Shown here: positions 1-6,640 of the stretch, piece by piece | Layout: the number at the start of each line of letters is the position of its first letter | How positions within the stretch are numbered: the first letter of the stretch is position 1 | Program-made: the position numbers and the translations under genes | Notes under the pieces: generated by a model | What the model was told of the DNA's origin: nothing | The model's database searches: none | Seen by the model: the letters and a program-made list of their open reading frames with translations, nothing else | NCBI GenBank assembly: GCA_003158115.1 | Contig: PMGM01000010.1 | Span: forward strand, 1 to 8,480 | Reading direction: 5' to 3' | Origin: Methanobacterium sp. | GTDB lineage: Archaea > Methanobacteriota > Methanobacteria > Methanobacteriales > Methanobacteriaceae | DNA: 8,480 bases

Positions 1-359
1 AAGTAAATAGAAATTCTCTATTATTTATAACTTCTCTTCTTGTTGTATTTATGGTACTAACAACTTTTGGCCCAACAAAACTCACCCCATCACTTGATTC
101 ATTTAATGTTGATGTTTTTTTCATGTTTTTAATGGGAATATTCTTTTTAATAATTGTTTCTGGAGCTATAGCACCTTTATTCAGTAAAAGCAGAGAGTAT
201 TTTGATGGGGCTTTAAATGGATTTATTGTGGGTATTATTTGTGGAATTTCGCTTTATATTCTTTTTAATTTCTGGGATTTAGCATTTATAATATTTATAA
301 TTATTACTTCTATATCTGGAGCATTAGGTGGACTTATCACAATATGGCTTAGAAAATAA
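1..359 (+). CDS. Multi-pass membrane protein, C-terminal part (cut by the left edge)
   Basis: The reading frame is open to the left edge. An ATG at 51 exists, but it has no ribosome binding site, and the 16 codons before it encode a hydrophobic stretch (SLLFITSLLVVF) that continues into the residues after it. The gene therefore most likely starts outside the window, and 118 residues are visible. Four probable membrane helices can be seen: about residues 5-22, 38-60, 69-90 and 92-115 of the visible part. The last two are glycine-rich (GFIVGIICGIS, SGALGGLITIW) with a short positive end (LRK). A loop FSKSREYFDG separates helices 2 and 3. The pattern recalls small archaeal membrane families of unknown function such as DUF5518; that is an impression, not a match. 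No catalytic motif is visible and I assign no function. Confidence 0.6.
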   Translation, partial: VNRNSLLFITSLLVVFMVLTTFGPTKLTPSLDSFNVDVFFMFLMGIFFLIIVSGAIAPLFSKSREYFDGALNGFIVGIICGISLYILFNFWDLAFIIFIIITSISGALGGLITIWLRK

Positions 360-852
360 TTATTTTAAATATATTGTATTGCAAATGTTTAACAAAAAAA
401 TAAATTGGATTTTGCCTGAACAATAATTTATTTAAATAATTCATATATAATTTCCAAGCTAAATATATCTTTAAATTTAAAACAGAACCTTATTAATCCT
501 TATTTCTTATTTTTTTAACTGTACTTCATGTAAATTCTATTGAATGATTACCATTTATCATCAATTTTGACATATATTTGTATACAATATTATTACTAAT
601 TCTTAGCTGTATGTTTGCTAAAAAAGATGTTAAGTACAATTAAAATTTCAAATATAAAGAAAAGAGTTATTTGTGACAATTTGTATTGATGCTATAAAAA
701 AAATAAAAACTCTGTGATATCTTGTGATTATTTTGAATCGTCTTCAATAGGTTCATCTAAATTTTTTTCAGGAAAATTTGGAATAAGTTTTTACTAATCT
801 TAAACTAAAAAAATTAGTTCAATAGATGCTTTTTTTTGGAATTAAACAAACC

Positions 853-860
853 TTTATAAA
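853..860 (+). promoter_or_regulatory. Candidate TATA box of the secreted hydrolase gene
   Basis: TTTATAAA is a good archaeal TATA core. Transcription would be expected to start about 26 bases downstream, near 883, giving a leader of about 68 bases before the ribosome binding site and start at 951. Other AT-rich candidates exist, so the assignment is tentative. Confidence 0.4.
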
Positions 861-937
861 TGATACTAGATTGATTCAATAATAGAATTTGGTAACTATC
901 ATAAATAATTGTATTATTTGGTGATCTTATCAAACGA

Positions 938-942
938 GGAGG
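938..942 (+). promoter_or_regulatory. Ribosome binding site that points to an ATT start
   Basis: GGAGG within GAGGAGGGG is a strong Shine-Dalgarno sequence. It lies 8 bases before the ATT at 951 but 20 bases before the first conventional start in frame, TTG at 963. Normal spacing therefore selects ATT. An in-frame TAA at 948-950 rules out any start further upstream. Confidence 0.6.
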
Positions 943-950
943 GGTTATAA

Positions 951-1766
951 ATTAAGAAAAAATTGTTATTATTCTTGTTAGTGTTTTTTAGTTTTGCTAT
1001 TGTTTTGAATGGGAGTATTAGTAGTGCTGCAACACTCAATCAGACAAATATTACTTCATCTAATAATGGGTATAGTATTAGCACATTCGATAAGTCAGTA
1101 GGAGGAAATGTACTAGCTAACTCCGCTATAAAAAAGGATATCCCACGAACTAGTTTAAGTAATCAAATTTTCCAAATGACAAAGAAGGGTTCTGTAATAC
1201 TAAAATTTGGAAATGGTCATGGCCCTAAACTACTCATATCTGTTGGAATCCACGGAAATGAGCCACAAGCCAATATAGCTGCTATGAAATACATTGAATA
1301 CATAAAAAACAAAAACTTCAATGGTACGATATACATAATCCCATTTGATATTCCCAAAGATACAGCTCTTAACACCCGATACTACAATGGATTGGATCCG
1401 AACCGTATAGCCAATATAAAAGGTACCCCTAGCTGGAAAATAGTCCAATTCGCCAAAAACAATGGAATAAATTATTTAATAGATGTACATTCAGGAGGAG
1501 GAGTAGGTAAAAACGGATTTATATATCACAACGCAGTATCCACCAAAAATGAAAAAAAATGGATATCATACATTATATCAAAAACCAAATGTTCTACAGG
1601 TGTTGATAAAGCAGATAATCCTGGTATGATCCGTATCGCAGCACATAGCTATAAGATTAATAGCATAACATTAGAAACAGAAAGAGACACTACACCCGTC
1701 ATGTCTGCAGCTGAAGCAGAATTCAAAATGATTCTAGCAGCAACAAAATACTTAGGATTTCCCTAA
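951..1766 (+). CDS. Secreted zinc hydrolase, AstE/aspartoacylase (M14-like) family
   Basis: From the proposed ATT start the protein has 271 residues; from the TTG at 963 it would have 267. The ATT start gives a normal signal peptide: KKK, then LLFLLVFFSFAIVL, with a likely cleavage after SSA near residue 25. A Ser/Thr/Asn-rich linker follows to about residue 80. The catalytic domain shows SVGIHGNE (zinc ligands H101 and E104), DPNR at 149-152 (the Asn-Arg substrate-binding pair of M14 enzymes), DVHSGGG (third zinc ligand H180) and TLETE (likely general-base Glu, E242 or E244). All residues of a zinc carboxypeptidase/deacylase are therefore present. The family removes acyl groups or amino acids at amide bonds; the substrate is unknown here. 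Export suggests action on the cell surface or on outside peptides. It stands alone, convergent with the rubredoxin gene. Fold assignment is firm, substrate open. Confidence 0.82.
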   Translation: MKKKLLLFLLVFFSFAIVLNGSISSAATLNQTNITSSNNGYSISTFDKSVGGNVLANSAIKKDIPRTSLSNQIFQMTKKGSVILKFGNGHGPKLLISVGIHGNEPQANIAAMKYIEYIKNKNFNGTIYIIPFDIPKDTALNTRYYNGLDPNRIANIKGTPSWKIVQFAKNNGINYLIDVHSGGGVGKNGFIYHNAVSTKNEKKWISYIISKTKCSTGVDKADNPGMIRIAAHSYKINSITLETERDTTPVMSAAEAEFKMILAATKYLGFP

Positions 1767-1844
1767 ATAACTGAACTATCCCCACTTAACATCCTCCAAT
1801 ACGTTTACAAACAATACATGTCATGATTTGCCTCAAATATTAAT

Positions 1845-1888
1845 AAAATATATAAATATTTTCTCACAATTTATTATATTTATTTTTT
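1845..1888 (+). terminator. Candidate terminator of the secreted hydrolase gene
   Basis: Arms AAAATAT (1845-1851) and ATATTTT (1856-1862) pair around a loop of four bases. T-rich sequence follows, ending in T6 at 1883-1888. Archaeal termination depends mainly on T tracts, so the T run is the stronger sign. The all-AT stem would be weak. Confidence 0.35.
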
Positions 1889-2030
1889 CAGAACCATAAT
1901 TTCTAGCGATATCTTTTTTCACATTTTTGGTATAACAATTTCATTATTAGTAATATATTTTTAAAAGCAGTTTACAAATTAATAAATAATTTATTCTTTG
2001 AAAAGCTATTTTAATTGAAAGACCCATTTA

Positions 2031-2056
2031 TAGTTATTTGTATGTACATATAACTA
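2031..2056. repeat. 26-base interrupted palindrome
   Basis: Arms TAGTTAT (2031-2037) and ATAACTA (2050-2056) are perfect complements. After one T-T mismatch pair, a second stem TGTA/TACA closes on the centre. It lies about 135 bases past the rubredoxin stop. It could be a transcript 3' end structure or a protein-binding site; nothing in the sequence decides between them. Confidence 0.5.
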
Positions 2057-2190
2057 ATAAATCAAGACTATTCAAAACAATCATCGTATTTTTATCCATA
2101 AAATCGCCTCTTTTTTTGAATTGCTTTGATTAGGTTATTTTAGCGGATTGATTGTTATCTCCTTTTTAAGTTAGTTTAAATTCCCACAAT

Positions 2191-2349
2191 TTAGATGGGT
2201 GAGAATTTGAAGGCAGGTACGCCACATTTAGGGCATCTCCAAGTACTTGGTAAATCTTCAAAGGCTGTACATGGGGGAGTGTTGGTTCGGGGTTCCCCTA
2301 CCTCCGGATCATAGATATAGTTACATACACGGCATTTATATCTCTGCAA
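2191..2349 (-). CDS. Rubredoxin
   Basis: This 52-residue protein is a complete classical rubredoxin, a one-electron carrier with a single iron held by four cysteines. The ligands are in two knuckles: CRVC (C6, C9) and CPKC (C39, C42), at the standard spacing. The core signatures [19 protein letters not shown] and the aromatic W37 are present. An extra Cys at position 27 replaces the usual Gly of PPGT. The start is TTG, chosen because GGAGGT lies 8 bases upstream and the next residues match the usual N-terminus (QRYKC). In anaerobic archaea rubredoxins commonly pass electrons to oxygen- or superoxide-detoxifying enzymes such as diiron flavoproteins and rubrerythrin; no such partner is in the window, so the partner is unknown. 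It is transcribed alone. Confidence 0.93.
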   Translation of the reverse strand: MQRYKCRVCNYIYDPEVGEPRTNTPPCTAFEDLPSTWRCPKCGVPAFKFSPI

Positions 2350-3050
2350 ATTTAGTGACCTCCTATATCCTACTTTAACTTCAGAATTATATTAATTTAT
2401 TATTTAATTATCTATATTTTTTTATCATACCCAATAATTGTACATAAATCAATACTAAATATCTAACTATAATATAGTGTTCATTATGATAAATGTCCGC
2501 ATGGTGTAAGTTAACAACTCTTTCCTGACTTATCTCTAAAATTAGTAATAATACTGTATGAAAACATATGTCAAATTTTATGATAAAATGGTAATCATTC
2601 AAGAGAATTTACATGAAATACAGATAAAAAATAGAAATAATGGAGTAATAAAATTCTATTTTAAATTTAAAGGCATATTATCATCTTTTTTTTTCATTTA
2701 TAAGATCCTCCCTGAAAAAATTTAATTAAATAATATGGCCAATTTATTTTTAATTTTAAATTCTCAAAAGTATTGTTGTTAAGAGGAGAAATTTTTGTAA
2801 ACGAGATTATTTTTGATGAGTAATTAATGTATCAGAGCAGAGGTACAGAAATATGGTTATTAACTATTTTTTAAATGACAGCAACTACGAGTAAATTAAA
2901 TACCAACTTATAAACTTACGAATAAATACATGTATCTGTGAGTAAACGCATAGCTTTATATATAAATCTGTTAATGTAATGATTGATCTAAGGCAACCAA
3001 TAAGAATGTGTCTAATATTTAAAAAGAAAGAATATAATCATTTTAGGGGA
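2350..3050. other. AT-rich intergenic region, 701 bases, mostly unassigned
   Basis: This region lies upstream of rubredoxin and downstream of the small membrane protein. The minus strand has a TATA-like AAATATAG at 2412-2419, which would give rubredoxin a leader of about 40 bases. A 13-codon minus-strand micro-ORF (2656-2697, MKKKDDNMPLNLK) has a strong GGAGGATC site 8 bases before its ATG. At about 2886-2949 three loosely similar units (ACGAGTAAA, ACGAATAAA, GTGAGTAAA) recur at uneven spacing. No protein family or RNA gene was recognised. Confidence 0.55.
2358..2363 (-). promoter_or_regulatory. Ribosome binding site fixing the TTG start of rubredoxin
   Basis: On the minus strand GGAGGT is followed by 8 bases and then TTG. 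No ATG or GTG lies in frame nearby, so this site decides the start. Confidence 0.75.
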
Positions 3051-3203
3051 TTATTCCATTCCTCTGTTTAGTAATTCCATTATTCCGTATATAATAAGTA
3101 TAGCTCCTAATAAGTATGCTACAATTGGCGGATCGACAATAAAAATTATACCTACGATTATTGCCACTATACCCATTATTTCGCGTCTAGTATTGGAGTT
3201 CAT
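3051..3203 (-). CDS. Small two-helix membrane protein, DUF3096-like
   Basis: This 50-residue protein has a short polar N-terminus (MNSNTRRE), a first hydrophobic helix (about residues 9-24, IMGIVAIIVGIIFIV), a tight turn DPP, and a second helix (about 27-43, IVAYLLGAILIIYGIM), ending ELLNRGME. The layout of a glycine-containing helix, a Pro turn and a second helix resembles the short DUF3096 membrane proteins; I judge this by eye. The function is unknown. ATG at 3203 is the only possible start, because a stop lies two codons upstream. There is no ribosome binding site, but a TATA box is centred 27 bases upstream, which suggests a leaderless transcript. It follows argH on the same strand after 206 bases, with its own promoter. 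Confidence 0.72.
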   Translation of the reverse strand: MNSNTRREIMGIVAIIVGIIFIVDPPIVAYLLGAILIIYGIMELLNRGME

Positions 3204-3225
3204 GTATTATATTATGTAGCGGCAA

Positions 3226-3234
3226 CTATATAAT
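3226..3234 (-). promoter_or_regulatory. Candidate TATA box placing transcription start at the ATG
   Basis: The minus strand reads ATTATATAG here, preceded by an A-rich element. Its centre (about 3230) is 27 bases from the A of the ATG at 3203, the normal archaeal TATA-to-start distance. With no ribosome binding site present, this predicts a leaderless mRNA for the small membrane protein. Confidence 0.5.
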
Positions 3235-3367
3235 TTTAATGAAAAAATCATTAAAACAGCAGATAACCAAATAAATTATAATAATAATGGATTAAAAAGT
3301 TTATAATTAAAAAATCAAAATATATGTTGCTACTTTAATTTATTATCTTAAGATGAAATAGAACTTT

Positions 3368-3409
3368 AAAAAAAGATTAAAAATAATTTAAGTGCTAAAT
3401 AAATAAAAA
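3368..3409 (-). terminator. T-rich terminator after argH
   Basis: Directly after the argH stop the minus strand has ATTTTTATTTATTT and then a T7 run (3368-3374). Several T tracts just past a stop codon are the typical archaeal termination signal. No strong hairpin is involved. Confidence 0.45.
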
Positions 3410-4816
3410 TTATTTACGTACACCTTTAACAAAATCTTCTAGACTCAAAATTGCTTCTTTAACAGCTTTAGGTGAAGGTCCGCCCTTAACATCCCTTGAT
3501 TTAATTATTTCATAGGGATCCAATGCTTTTTCAACCAATTCTGCCCTTATACCCAGGGGTGATCCATTGATTTCCACAGCTATTTTGTCTAAAAATTTTG
3601 TGTCAATATTTTCTGGACGTATTCCTTGATTAATAGCTTCGGTTACGGTTCTACCTACAATTTGATGAGCAATTCTGAACGGAAGGTTTTTCTCACTCAC
3701 CATTAGATCTGCAAGTTCTGTTGCAGTTGAGAAATTTGCCATTGCAAGTTCCATTCCCCTATCAACATTGAAGCTCATGGTTGAAAGCATGTTACATGTG
3801 ATATTCAGCATTGAACGTGTTGTATCAACAGCATTCCAAAGGTGAGGTGTAACTTCCTGAAGGTCTCTGTTGTAGCTGTGCGGAAGTGCCTTGAGTATGG
3901 TTAATATGGTCATGAGTTCCCCATATAAGACAGCTGTTTTTGAACGAGAAATTTCTGCAACATCTGGATTCTTTTTTTGAGGCATTATAGATGAAGTTGA
4001 AGAGTATTCATCCGATATTTCAATTAAACGGAATTCATAAGAGCTCCAAATTATCATTTCCTCGCTTATCTTGCTGAGGTTTGATGCGAGCATTGCAAGT
4101 GCAAAAACTGTTTCAGCCATGAAATCCCTTGAGCTCACAGCATCCATGGAATTTTCCATTACACTGCTAAAACCCAAAAGTTCTGCTGTTCTATCACGAT
4201 TAATTGGAAAACCAGTTCCTGTCATGGCAGCTGCACCAAGAGGGCAAATATCCACACGTTTCTTTGCATCTACAATTCTTTCAAAATCACGTTTTATTTC
4301 ATTTGCATATGCCATAAGGTGATGAGCAAATGTTGTTGGCTGTGCGTGTTGAAGATGAGTATAACCTACCATCACGGTTTTTATATGATTAGATGCTATT
4401 TTTAATATAATTTCAATAAAATTTAGGATATCATTCTCTATCTCTTCAATTTCTTCTTTTAAAATAAGTCTTAAATCTGTTGCAACTTGATCATTTCTAG
4501 ATTTACCTGTGTGCATAAAACCTGCAACTTCACCTATTTTAGAAGTTACATAGTTTTCAAGTGCCATATGGATATCTTCCACTGATGAATCGAAAACCAA
4601 AGCGTTTATTCCTTCAGATTCAAGCTCTTTAAGAGATTTAATAATTTTATCAGCATCTACAGCTGGTATTATACTTTGCTCTTTGAGCATGGTTGTGTGA
4701 GCAATGTTACACTGTATATCTGCGTTGAAGATCCTCTTATCAAATTCAAAGGAGGATGTGAATGATGCTGCATCAGCAGTCATCTTACCTTTAAGCCTTC
4801 CAGACCTTAGATTCAA
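3410..4816 (-). CDS. argH: Argininosuccinate lyase
   Basis: This 468-residue enzyme cleaves argininosuccinate to arginine and fumarate, the last step of arginine synthesis. It acts in the cytoplasm as a homotetramer of the fumarase/aspartase superfamily. Visible signatures are the N-terminal [23 protein letters not shown] (about 102-117), [11 protein letters not shown] with the catalytic-region His (H154), and the mobile loop [11 protein letters not shown], whose S275 corresponds to the catalytic Ser; K281 and N283 follow. A C-terminal helical domain runs to the end. Length is normal. The start is TTG, with AGGTGAT ending 6 bases upstream. It lies 66 bases after rps27ae on the same strand, so it may be read from the ribosomal operon or from its own promoter. 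A TATA-like TTTTATAAA at 4838-4846 would place the start of transcription at the TTG itself, which does not fit the ribosome binding site, so the promoter is unresolved. Confidence 0.96.
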   Translation of the reverse strand: MNLRSGRLKGKMTADAASFTSSFEFDKRIFNADIQCNIAHTTMLKEQSIIPAVDADKIIKSLKELESEGINALVFDSSVEDIHMALENYVTSKIGEVAGFMHTGKSRNDQVATDLRLILKEEIEEIENDILNFIEIILKIASNHIKTVMVGYTHLQHAQPTTFAHHLMAYANEIKRDFERIVDAKKRVDICPLGAAAMTGTGFPINRDRTAELLGFSSVMENSMDAVSSRDFMAETVFALAMLASNLSKISEEMIIWSSYEFRLIEISDEYSSTSSIMPQKKNPDVAEISRSKTAVLYGELMTILTILKALPHSYNRDLQEVTPHLWNAVDTTRSMLNITCNMLSTMSFNVDRGMELAMANFSTATELADLMVSEKNLPFRIAHQIVGRTVTEAINQGIRPENIDTKFLDKIAVEINGSPLGIRAELVEKALDPYEIIKSRDVKGGPSPKAVKEAILSLEDFVKGVRK

Positions 4817-4863
4817 AAAAAAATCACCTATCTTTTATTTATAAAATTAATATTTGAAATAAT

Positions 4864-4882
4864 TCCAATAAAAATAATTGGA
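4864..4882 (-). terminator. Hairpin directly after the rps27ae stop
   Basis: Arms TCCAAT and ATTGGA (6 base pairs) surround a 7-base T-rich loop, immediately after the stop codon of rps27ae and before argH. It could reduce read-through into argH or mark an mRNA processing site. The stem is short, so the role is tentative. Confidence 0.35.
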
Positions 4883-5047
4883 TTATTTCTTGGATTCTTT
4901 ACCCTTGAACTGGGTGTATCCACATTTTCCACATGCGTAACGGTCACCATGGTCTGCCATGAAAACACCGTGTGAGCATCTAACGCATTCTGGATTTTTC
5001 CTGATTATCTTATTATCTTTAACTTCGTAGAGTTCGAACTTTTTCAT
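4883..5047 (-). CDS. rps27ae: 30S ribosomal protein S27ae (eS31)
   Basis: This 54-residue basic zinc-ribbon protein is a component of the archaeal small ribosomal subunit and corresponds to the ribosomal part of the eukaryotic ubiquitin-S27a fusion. The four zinc ligands are in CVRC (C21, C24) and CGKC (C39, C42). The N-terminal MKKFELYEV and the C-terminal [12 protein letters not shown] are typical of the family. No ubiquitin domain is present, as usual in archaea. ATG is preceded by GGAGG at good spacing. It starts 12 bases after the rps24e stop, so the two are co-transcribed; the pairing of S24e with S27ae is common in archaea. Confidence 0.95.
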   Translation of the reverse strand: MKKFELYEVKDNKIIRKNPECVRCSHGVFMADHGDRYACGKCGYTQFKGKESKK

Positions 5048-5059
5048 TATAAACCCTCC

Positions 5060-5356
5060 TTATTCAGCTTCTTCAGCTGCTTCTTTATTTTTTACTACGA
5101 CATGATCTCTTTCGATTTTATTGAGATTTTCCTCTGAATCGTAGAGCTTTGCATATCCATGTGCCTTACCCTCACCATAGGATGGTTTTAAATTATGAAC
5201 TACAAGAAGGTTTTTGTCAACATTTAAAGTTGCAACAAGTCTATTTTTAACATCCAAGACTTTAGGGGTTGCATCACCTTGGTAAGTACAGTCAAAGCGT
5301 ATTTCAGTTCTGTTTAAAAGCGGGTTCTCTATTTTTTCATTTACATTGATTTCCAT
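5060..5356 (-). CDS. rps24e: 30S ribosomal protein S24e (eS24)
   Basis: This 98-residue small-subunit protein belongs to a family found in archaea and eukaryotes but not bacteria. Family features are the N-terminal strands (INVNEKIENPLLNRTEIRF), the middle region LVVHNLKPSYGEGKAHGYAKLYDSEE, and a charged C-terminal tail (ERDHVVVKNKEAAEEAE). Length is normal. Only one base separates its ATG from the stop of the dephospho-CoA kinase gene upstream, and its ribosome binding site (the GAGGCATAAT region) lies inside that gene's end, so translation is probably coupled. The next gene is rps27ae. Confidence 0.95.
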   Translation of the reverse strand: MEINVNEKIENPLLNRTEIRFDCTYQGDATPKVLDVKNRLVATLNVDKNLLVVHNLKPSYGEGKAHGYAKLYDSEENLNKIERDHVVVKNKEAAEEAE

Positions 5357-5357
5357 A

Positions 5358-5867
5358 TTATGCCTCCTCTAGCTTTTTGATAAGGTCTTCAGCCTTTTCT
5401 TTTATTTCATCAACTTCACAAAGTATAACACCCTTTCCTGGTTGGCCATAGAATATTATAGAGCCAGCAGGAGCCATAACCATACATGGGATTGCTGAAA
5501 GATCTTCTTCTCCATCAACAACAATTAAAACATTGTAGCCTGCTTTTTCAACAAGACTGAATCCTTCTTTAATAGTTTTCCACATTTGATCTGTTATGGT
5601 GCCAGGTGGGTTTTTTGTTTTTAATGTAACGTTATCATAACATATTTCATAATCCGAAGGTTGTCTTTCAATCATATTATCCACAATGCCCACATCAGGT
5701 GTTATACCTTCATCAAGCATATTACGTGTTGTTACATCGCCTATGGATATTATAAGACTTTTACTACCTAAGGATTTTATTGTATCTTTTGCTTCAGATA
5801 TCGATGAATACAGAGTACCTACAGGTTTTTTAAACTCTGCCCTCATTTCTTTTTTTAGTATTAACAC
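5358..5867 (-). CDS. GTP-dependent dephospho-CoA kinase (DUF359 family)
   Basis: This 169-residue protein matches the archaeal DUF359 family, shown in Thermococcus kodakarensis to phosphorylate dephospho-CoA with GTP, the last step of CoA synthesis; it is unrelated to bacterial CoaE. Conserved family segments are SIGDVTT (about 41-47), DVGIVDN (58-64), NPPGTIT (86-92), VVDGEEDL (116-123) and the C-terminal YGQPGKGV (140-147). The Asp-rich segments are candidates for metal and nucleotide binding. The start is GTG, overlapping the TAG of spt4 by one base (TAGTG), which suggests coupled translation. An internal ATG at codon 8 is possible but lacks a ribosome binding site. Its place between transcription and ribosomal genes is conserved as I recall, and has no obvious link to CoA. 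Confidence 0.92.
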   Translation of the reverse strand: MLILKKEMRAEFKKPVGTLYSSISEAKDTIKSLGSKSLIISIGDVTTRNMLDEGITPDVGIVDNMIERQPSDYEICYDNVTLKTKNPPGTITDQMWKTIKEGFSLVEKAGYNVLIVVDGEEDLSAIPCMVMAPAGSIIFYGQPGKGVILCEVDEIKEKAEDLIKKLEEA

Positions 5868-6049
5868 TATCTTACCCTCAGAGCATATTCTCCAGGAAGG
5901 GATATGTTAAGTTCCTTTGCAATATCTGATTTATCAGGATCCACAACTATTAAAAAGCCACTCCAGTTTCGTGAAGAAGCAATGTTGCATATTGCACACC
6001 TGTCCTCTTCCATGAGTCTGTGGCATCTGGTGCATGCTTTTAAAACCAT
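5867..6049 (-). CDS. spt4: Transcription elongation factor Spt4 (RpoE'')
   Basis: This 60-residue zinc-ribbon protein pairs with Spt5 (NusG-like) on the RNA polymerase clamp and increases processivity. The zinc site is CTRC (C6, C9) plus CAIC (C18, C21), followed by the conserved SSRNWSGFLIVVDP.KSDIAKEL core that contacts Spt5, and the end PGEYALRVR. Length is normal for archaea. Its ATG abuts the stop of rpoE' directly (TAGATG), and its stop overlaps the GTG of the next gene by one base, so it sits inside a tight operon. Spt5 itself is not in the window. Confidence 0.95.
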   Translation of the reverse strand: MVLKACTRCHRLMEEDRCAICNIASSRNWSGFLIVVDPDKSDIAKELNISLPGEYALRVR

Positions 6050-6640
6050 CTATTTTTTCCCCTTCGCAGTAGGTTTTCCTTTTGCAGGTTTTTTCTTATT
6101 TTTTTCCTCATCGATCCATTCCATTCTTCCGAGTCCGGGTTGTCTCATAGTAAGACCTATTTTGGTTTCCTTTGAAGATTTACCCTTCAGGCTAAGTGCA
6201 ACAATTCTTGCACGAACCTTGTTACCTTCTTCAAGGCTTTTCTTAGATTCTTTACCAATCAATGCCCCTCTCTTTCCATCGTAATTGATGTAGTCATCTG
6301 TAACTTGGGATACGTGTACAAGTCCGTCCATAGGTCCTATTCGGATAAATGCTCCAAATTCGGTTATTTCTATGACTTCCCCTTCCACAATCTCGTGTAA
6401 TTCAGGTTTGAAGAAAAGTGCTGTGAATAAGACGTCATGATATGCTGCGCCATCACCCATTATGACCTTTCCGGTCCCTAATTCTTCTATTTCATTTACT
6501 GTTACCATCAATCCTAGTTTCTTATCTATTTTTCCAACGTAGCTTTCATTTAAAATTTCTATTGCAACGTTTTGTAATGGATCTTCAAACCGGTTTGGTG
6601 GGATTCTTACAGTGTCTTCTATTTTGGATACTAAGTACAA
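6050..6640 (-). CDS. rpoE: DNA-directed RNA polymerase subunit E' (Rpo7)
   Basis: This 196-residue subunit forms the polymerase stalk with Rpo4 and corresponds to eukaryotic Rpb7. Residues 1-80 form the N-terminal domain ([33 protein letters not shown]). Residues about 81-165 form an S1 RNA-binding domain ([28 protein letters not shown]). After [11 protein letters not shown] comes a Lys-rich tail (about 178-196, repeated KGK), somewhat longer than in many relatives. The start is TTG, with AGAGGGAT about 5 bases upstream. It is the first gene of the rpoE'-spt4-kinase-rps24e-rps27ae operon, and the 123 bases before it carry a dyad and AT-rich promoter-like sequence. Confidence 0.95.
   Translation of the reverse strand: MYLVSKIEDTVRIPPNRFEDPLQNVAIEILNESYVGKIDKKLGLMVTVNEIEELGTGKVIMGDGAAYHDVLFTALFFKPELHEIVEGEVIEITEFGAFIRIGPMDGLVHVSQVTDDYINYDGKRGALIGKESKKSLEEGNKVRARIVALSLKGKSSKETKIGLTMRQPGLGRMEWIDEEKNKKKPAKGKPTAKGKK

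Larger units (their letters stand above)
360..950. other. AT-rich intergenic region, 591 bases, no convincing gene
   Basis: This stretch lies between the membrane protein and the secreted hydrolase. All six frames are broken by many stops. It holds a small hairpin (803-819, arms AACTAA/TTAGTT, loop of five A) followed by a T8 run at about 830-837, a TATA-like box at 853-860, and a minus-strand fragment at 728-790 that reads like the acidic tail of a protein (ends EPIEDDSK, then stop) but has no start. The last could be a gene remnant or chance. No RNA gene was recognised. Confidence 0.6.
1767..2190. other. Convergent intergenic region, hydrolase to rubredoxin
   Basis: This AT-rich spacer separates the ends of two convergent genes. 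It carries a hairpin with T-rich sequence after it (1845-1888), a 26-base interrupted dyad (2031-2056), and a minus-strand micro-ORF of 21 codons (2034-2099) with a fair ribosome binding site (GAGGCGAT). No larger coding region or RNA gene is visible. Confidence 0.6.

Noticed and set aside
1230..1448. A 72-codon minus-strand open frame inside the hydrolase gene
   Set aside because: It is antisense to the conserved catalytic region of a convincing protein and has no features of its own.
2408..2602. A 64-codon minus-strand open frame upstream of rubredoxin
   Set aside because: It has no ribosome binding site, an unusual composition rich in His, Ile and Tyr, no recognisable domain, and covers the likely rubredoxin promoter.
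2770..2880. Plus-strand AGAGGAG followed by short in-frame segments broken by stops (ends WLLTIF)
   Set aside because: Each segment is only 10-16 codons and nothing matches a known family; it could be a decayed gene but cannot be supported.
2886..2949. Three similar units (ACGAGTAAA-like) that might be a repeat array
   Set aside because: Spacing is irregular and the units are short and imperfect, so this is neither a CRISPR array nor an iteron cluster.
4071..4322. Plus-strand open frame opposite argH, and similar frames opposite the kinase, rpoE', ppa, PIN and aIF2 gamma genes
   Set aside because: All lie antisense to clearly conserved genes, and their sequences show no family features.
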